Shown here: positions 6,925-9,013 of the stretch, piece after piece | Numbering within the stretch: position 1 is the first letter of the stretch | Layout of the letters: every line of letters starts with the position of its first letter | NCBI GenBank assembly: GCA_026419655.1 | Contig: JANZZA010000283.1 | Coordinates: 1-9,013, forward strand | Reading direction: 5' to 3' | Source: Armatimonadota bacterium | Lineage (GTDB): Bacteria > Armatimonadota > Zipacnadia > Zipacnadales > FEN-943 | DNA: 9,013 bases | The notes under the pieces: model-generated | The model's input: only the letters and a program-made list of their open reading frames with translations | What the model was told of the DNA's origin: nothing | Database searches by the model: none | Translations under genes and position numbers: made by a program

Positions 6925-8061
6925 ATGGATCCCCCCACGGACGAGGAGAGTCGCATTACAGTAGATTCTTGCAGGTTGGGAGCTACGGTTCACGTCACCG
7001 TGGCCGTGCAGGCCGGGGAGTACCTTGCCGTCGGCACACACGCCAAACAGGTCTACCGGCACGTGGCCGACGTGCTGCAGGCCGAAGGTGCAGCTCCCGT
7101 CCAGGAGCGCATATTTGCCAGCCTCGCGGCAACCCACGATATACTCCGCGCTCGCGGCGAAGTTCTGGGCCGCGTCTGGGACGTGGAAACGTGGCCGGTG
7201 AGCTACATAGAAGGCACCCCAGCGGACGGAGAAGGCATTGCGGGCCTCCACCTGACGGCAACGACGGCTCCGCGCCAGCCTTTGCGGGCTGAGGGACGCA
7301 CCGTAGGCACCGTTGTCAAGCAAGATGGGGCCAAATACGTTTATCTTAGCGACCTGCGCTGTCCAGGCCCCATAGACCGTGCCCAGGCAGTCCGACACAT
7401 GTATGGCCAGGCAGAGCGATACCTCGCGGCCGCAGGCTGCCATTTTCGCGATGTGGTGCGGACATGGGTGTTTCTGGCCGACATTCTCGACTGGTATGGC
7501 GACTTCAATCGCTTGCGCACGGAAGCCTTCCGGCGGTTTGGGCTGGTCACGGATGCTGGAGCAGGATGGTTACCGGCGAGCACTGGGATTGAGGGACATC
7601 CACCCGACAACGCTCCTTGCTCGATGGACCTGGTAGCCGTCCAGGGCAGCAATCATGAAGCCATCATTCTCAGAAGCCCGGTTCAGGGAGAGGCCTTCGA
7701 CTACGGGTCAGCTTTCTCGCGGGCCGTAGCAGTCGTCGAGGAAGCTGGCGAGACGGTCTACGTGTCCGGCACGGCGGCAGTGGGATGCGAAGGCCAGTCC
7801 GTGGGCGTCGGCGACCTGCGCCAGCAGGTGGCTCACACACTGGACAGCGTGGAAGCCCTGATTGCCCAGCGAGGACTGACCCTCGATGATTTCAGCAATG
7901 CTACGGTTTTCATCAAGCACGGTTGCGACGCCGAGACCGTCAGAGAGGTTTGTGCCACGAGGGCGCCCAGGCTCCTCAGGGGCATCTTCGTGCGCGCGGA
8001 TATCTGCCGGCCGGAATTGCTTTTCGAGATAGATGGGACAGCAGTCAAATCAGCACGTTGA
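6925..8061 (+). CDS. Triple RidA-fold protein, chorismatase-like (FkbO/Hyg5/XanB2 type)
   Basis: This 378-aa cytoplasmic protein has no signal peptide. Three successive RidA/YjgF-fold segments can be traced. The N-terminal one (about 20-118) is degenerate. The middle (130-238) contains VVRTWVFLADILDWYGDFN and LPASTGIEG. The last (255-374) contains FSRAVAV, VYVSGTAAVG, GDLRQQVAHTLDSVEALI and ADICRPELLFEIDGTA. A single chain carrying a pseudo-trimer, with LPA[AS]TG and SGTA motifs, is characteristic of chorismatases, which hydrolyse chorismate or convert it to hydroxybenzoate. C361 and E368 are seven residues apart, as are the catalytic-region Cys and Glu I recall from Hyg5 (327 and 334). The canonical RidA arginine is not in register in either of the last two segments, arguing against simple imine deamination. 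A GGAG at 6914-6917 is 7 nt before the ATG. It is co-transcribed with the preceding cytochrome gene. Family moderately sure, reaction unproven. Confidence 0.8.
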   Translation: MDPPTDEESRITVDSCRLGATVHVTVAVQAGEYLAVGTHAKQVYRHVADVLQAEGAAPVQERIFASLAATHDILRARGEVLGRVWDVETWPVSYIEGTPADGEGIAGLHLTATTAPRQPLRAEGRTVGTVVKQDGAKYVYLSDLRCPGPIDRAQAVRHMYGQAERYLAAAGCHFRDVVRTWVFLADILDWYGDFNRLRTEAFRRFGLVTDAGAGWLPASTGIEGHPPDNAPCSMDLVAVQGSNHEAIILRSPVQGEAFDYGSAFSRAVAVVEEAGETVYVSGTAAVGCEGQSVGVGDLRQQVAHTLDSVEALIAQRGLTLDDFSNATVFIKHGCDAETVREVCATRAPRLLRGIFVRADICRPELLFEIDGTAVKSAR

Positions 8062-8143
8062 GCGAGATAGGGCCGTCGCGCAAAGCCTTCTCGCGGCCCG
8101 GGGGTTGTGAACAGGGCGTGTGCGGTGGAAGCACTGCACAGGA

Positions 8144-8184
8144 AAGGAGTCCGGAGGACCACCCCTTTCAAAGGGTTTCTCCCA
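8144..8184 (+). repeat. REP-like palindromic element, copy 2
   Basis: The run AAGGAGTCCGGAGGACC is followed by CCCTTT-C-AAAGGG and TTTCTCCCA. The outer GGAGGA can pair with TTCTCC (one G-T pair) around the inner CCTTT/AAAGG. The order, a G-rich -GTC-GG- motif followed by a CCCTT/AAGGG stem and a C-rich tail, parallels copies 1 and 3, but the sequence is more diverged and lacks the AAAAAGTTTGG start. It lies about 85 nt downstream of the chorismatase-like gene. Confidence 0.4.
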
Positions 8185-8210
8185 GAAAGAGTCAGGGAGA
8201 ACTTCCTTTT
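8177..8210 (+). terminator. Candidate terminator of the cytochrome/chorismatase-like operon
   Basis: TTCTCCC (8177-8183) pairs perfectly with GGGAGAA (8195-8201) across an 11-nt loop and is followed by CTTCCTTTT. The 7-bp stem is modest and the T-run is interrupted by CC, so termination would be partial. It is the first hairpin with a T-rich tail after the stop codon at 8061, about 115 nt downstream, and shares its left arm with REP-like copy 2. Confidence 0.35.
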
Positions 8211-8211
8211 G

Positions 8212-8240
8212 TGCAAAAAGCGGGGTGCCCCTTGCACCCC
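8212..8240 (-). terminator. Candidate intrinsic terminator on the minus strand
   Basis: GGGGTGC (8222-8228) pairs perfectly with GCACCCC (8234-8240) across a 5-nt loop. Read on the minus strand the stem is followed directly by GCTTTTTGC, a classic hairpin plus T-run. On the plus strand it is followed by TTCCCC and would not terminate. No minus-strand gene is visible to its right within the window, so it may block antisense transcription into the operon or belong to the surrounding repeat. Confidence 0.4.
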
Positions 8241-8335
8241 TTCCCCGTAAATGCTGGTGCTCCCTGGCGGAGGTGCGCAGCCGCCGGTCCGCGCGGATTA
8301 TGAGGTGGGTGGTGCGTGGTGGGCTGGTCGTGTTC

Positions 8336-8465
8336 CTGGGGGCGCCGGATTTTTGGGCGGCGGGTGAAGAGCAGCAGCACGGCCACAGGCCACCGACGCA
8401 CCGCAAGGCGTCGCCGTGAACGTATTGGCAACGCGGCACGCACCCAAAATCCGGCCCGCCCACAG
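8336..8465. repeat. 130-bp imperfect palindrome with nested hairpin
   Basis: The left arm (8336-8359) reads CTGGGGGCGC-CGGATTTTTGGGCG. The complement of the right arm (8441-8465) reads CTGTGGGCGGG-CCGGATTTTGGGTG. They match except for small indels, around the identical core CCGGATTTT. In the centre CGACGC (8394-8399) and GCGTCG (8408-8413) form a perfect stem with an 8-nt loop, flanked by CAC/GTG. The length is close to that of the element at 4665-4787 but the ends differ. It could be a second MITE-type element or a structured RNA; no coding frame is supported. Confidence 0.5.
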
Positions 8466-8468
8466 TCC

Positions 8469-8520
8469 AAAAAGTTTGGCAAGGGGGTCTGGAGGAGAAT
8501 CCTTAAAATGGTTTCCCACG
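8469..8520 (+). repeat. REP-like palindromic element, copy 3
   Basis: The sequence begins AAAAAGTTTGGC, then AAGGGGGTCTGG, continuing GAGGAGAATCCTT and GGTTTCCCA. The first 24 nt differ from copy 1 at one position, in the opposite orientation. The downstream stem is decayed compared with the other copies. The element starts 3 nt after the end of the 130-bp palindrome and ends about 120 nt before ftsY. Confidence 0.6.
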
Positions 8521-8533
8521 GAAAAGGCGCGTT

Positions 8534-8562
8534 TTGTTTTCCGGCCGCTGATGCGGTAGACT
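8534..8562 (+). promoter_or_regulatory. Candidate ftsY promoter
   Basis: TTGTTT (8534-8539) and TAGACT (8557-8562) are separated by exactly 17 nt. They match the sigma-70 consensus hexamers at three and four of six positions. A start near 8569 would place the strong AAGGAGG (8575-8581) just inside the transcript. The hexamers are mediocre, so the call rests on spacing and position. Confidence 0.3.
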
Positions 8563-8585
8563 GAACGTCCACACAAGGAGGGTGC

Positions 8586-8660
8586 GTGGCCTCGCTTTCT
8601 GCGCGCCAGCACCGTCGCGGTGAAAGGGCGAGATCGGACCTATGCTGCGTGGCTTGCTGA
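8586..8660 (+). CDS. Possible 24-codon leader ORF overlapping ftsY
   Basis: A GTG at 8586 lies 4 nt after AAGGAGG (8575-8581), the best Shine-Dalgarno sequence in the window. The frame runs 24 codons to a TGA at 8658-8660, overlapping the first 19 nt of ftsY in another frame. ftsY itself has only a weak GGA 3 nt before its ATG and a distant AAAGGG, so ribosomes might reach it by termination-reinitiation from this frame. The predicted peptide is Arg/Ser/Cys-rich with no recognisable motif. Another GTG at 8582 overlaps the Shine-Dalgarno and closes after 13 codons. The alternative is that the Shine-Dalgarno is coincidental. Confidence 0.25.
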   Translation: MASLSARQHRRGERARSDLCCVAC

Positions 8661-9013
8661 GAAAAGTAGGAGAGCTACTTACGGGACGGCGTGCGGTTGA
8701 CGAAGACCTTCTCGATGAGCTTGAGGAAGCGCTTATCGCTGCCGACGTCAGCTACGGCTTAGCGGTGGAGATGGTTGACAAACTCCGGGAGGATTGCCGC
8801 AAAGAGCGAGTGCGGGATGCCGAGGAAGTTAAGCGACGGCTGCAGGGTATGGTTCGCCGGCTTCTGGAGCCCCTGGCCAGGCCGCTGGTGGCGGGCGAGC
8901 AAAAACCGTGCGTGTACATCATGCTCGGCGTCAATGGTGTCGGCAAAACAACGACCATCGCCAAGCTGGCGCACCGATTCAAACGCCAGGGCCTGAAGCC
9001 GATGATGGTGGCC
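8642..9013 (+). CDS. ftsY: Signal recognition particle receptor FtsY, 5' part
   Basis: The window keeps the first 124 codons; the gene runs off the right end. FtsY is the membrane-associated GTPase that docks the SRP-ribosome complex to the Sec translocon for co-translational insertion of membrane proteins. Residues 1-13 (MLRGLLRKVGELL) form an amphipathic helix like the FtsY membrane-targeting sequence. The helical N domain follows to about residue 85, with the typical LLDELEEALIAADVS segment. The G domain opens with the P-loop G96-V-N-G-V-G-K-T-T, the FtsY form; Ffh usually has GLQGSGKTT. The P-loop lies only about 95 residues in, so there is no long acidic A domain as in E. coli, and full length is expected near 300 aa. 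The ATG is the only usual start after an in-frame TGA at 8621. Its own ribosome-binding site is weak. Confidence 0.95.
   Translation, partial: MLRGLLRKVGELLTGRRAVDEDLLDELEEALIAADVSYGLAVEMVDKLREDCRKERVRDAEEVKRRLQGMVRRLLEPLARPLVAGEQKPCVYIMLGVNGVGKTTTIAKLAHRFKRQGLKPMMVA

Larger units (their letters stand above)
8062..8641. other. Palindrome-rich intergenic region
   Basis: This 580-nt stretch between the operon and ftsY has no protein gene I can support. Open frames on both strands pass through the palindromes and look like shadows. It holds, in order: a GC stem just after the stop codon (GGGCC 8070-8074 with GGCCC 8095-8099, no T-run), REP-like copy 2, two opposed terminator-like hairpins, a 130-bp imperfect palindrome, REP-like copy 3, a candidate promoter, and the ftsY leader. 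Density of dyads is far higher than in the coding parts of the window. Confidence 0.6.

Noticed and set aside
5068..8061. Joint amine-oxidation and imine-deamination system (MauG-like enzyme plus RidA)
   Set aside because: Attractive because RidA removes reactive imines, but the second protein has no export signal and lacks the RidA arginine in register, so the two would not share a compartment or chemistry.
8070..8099. GGGCC/GGCCC stem just after the chorismatase-like stop codon as a terminator
   Set aside because: No T-run follows; the next bases are GGGGGTTGTG. The hairpin at 8177-8210 is a better candidate.
8050..8612. Several overlapping minus-strand and plus-strand open frames between the operon and ftsY
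   Set aside because: They run through palindromes and repeat elements, have no recognisable motifs, and compete with one another. GC-rich non-coding sequence easily gives such frames.

Overview
This is a GC-rich window, about 60% G+C by eye, from a free-living bacterial chromosome. Two products have secretion signals, and the diheme cytochrome needs a periplasm or equivalent extracytoplasmic space. The large secreted LamG/glycosidase-like protein, the propeller-cytochrome fusion and the long structured intergenic regions are typical of environmental PVC, Armatimonadota or Hydrogenedentota-type genomes. That placement is a low-confidence guess, because nothing here is a phylogenetic marker except the first third of ftsY.

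Layout. (1) Positions 1-217 lie beyond the 3' end of a leftward gene. They hold three degenerate 38-nt tandem repeats and a REP-like palindromic element. (2) 218-4408, minus strand: a 1396-aa exported protein with two LamG (concanavalin A-like) domains, two further beta domains, a TIM-barrel-like glycosidase core and a C-terminal helical hairpin. (3) 4409-5067: a divergent intergenic region with a 29-nt direct repeat pair, a 123-bp MITE-like inverted-repeat element whose ends resemble IS6-family termini, a GC hairpin and a candidate promoter. (4) 5068-6912 and 6925-8061, plus strand: a two-gene operon 12 nt apart. It encodes an exported YVTN beta-propeller fused to a diheme cytochrome c peroxidase/MauG-like domain, then a cytoplasmic protein with three RidA-fold segments that looks like the FkbO/Hyg5/XanB2 chorismatase superfamily. 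(5) 8062-8641: a gene-free block packed with palindromes. These include two opposed terminator-like hairpins, two more REP-like copies, a 130-bp imperfect palindrome, a candidate promoter and a possible leader ORF. (6) 8642 to the end: the 5' part of ftsY, the SRP receptor GTPase, running off the window.

How the genes may work together. ftsY is housekeeping and probably transcribed separately. The large LamG protein is divergent from the operon and probably acts on an extracellular glycan. The only tight functional unit is the cytochrome/chorismatase-like pair. Its two proteins are expected in different compartments, so they more likely share regulation or a pathway (for example aromatic or quinone supply to a respiratory or oxidative enzyme) than form a complex. 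This is inference. No defence system, CRISPR array, tRNA, rRNA or complete transposase gene is visible.
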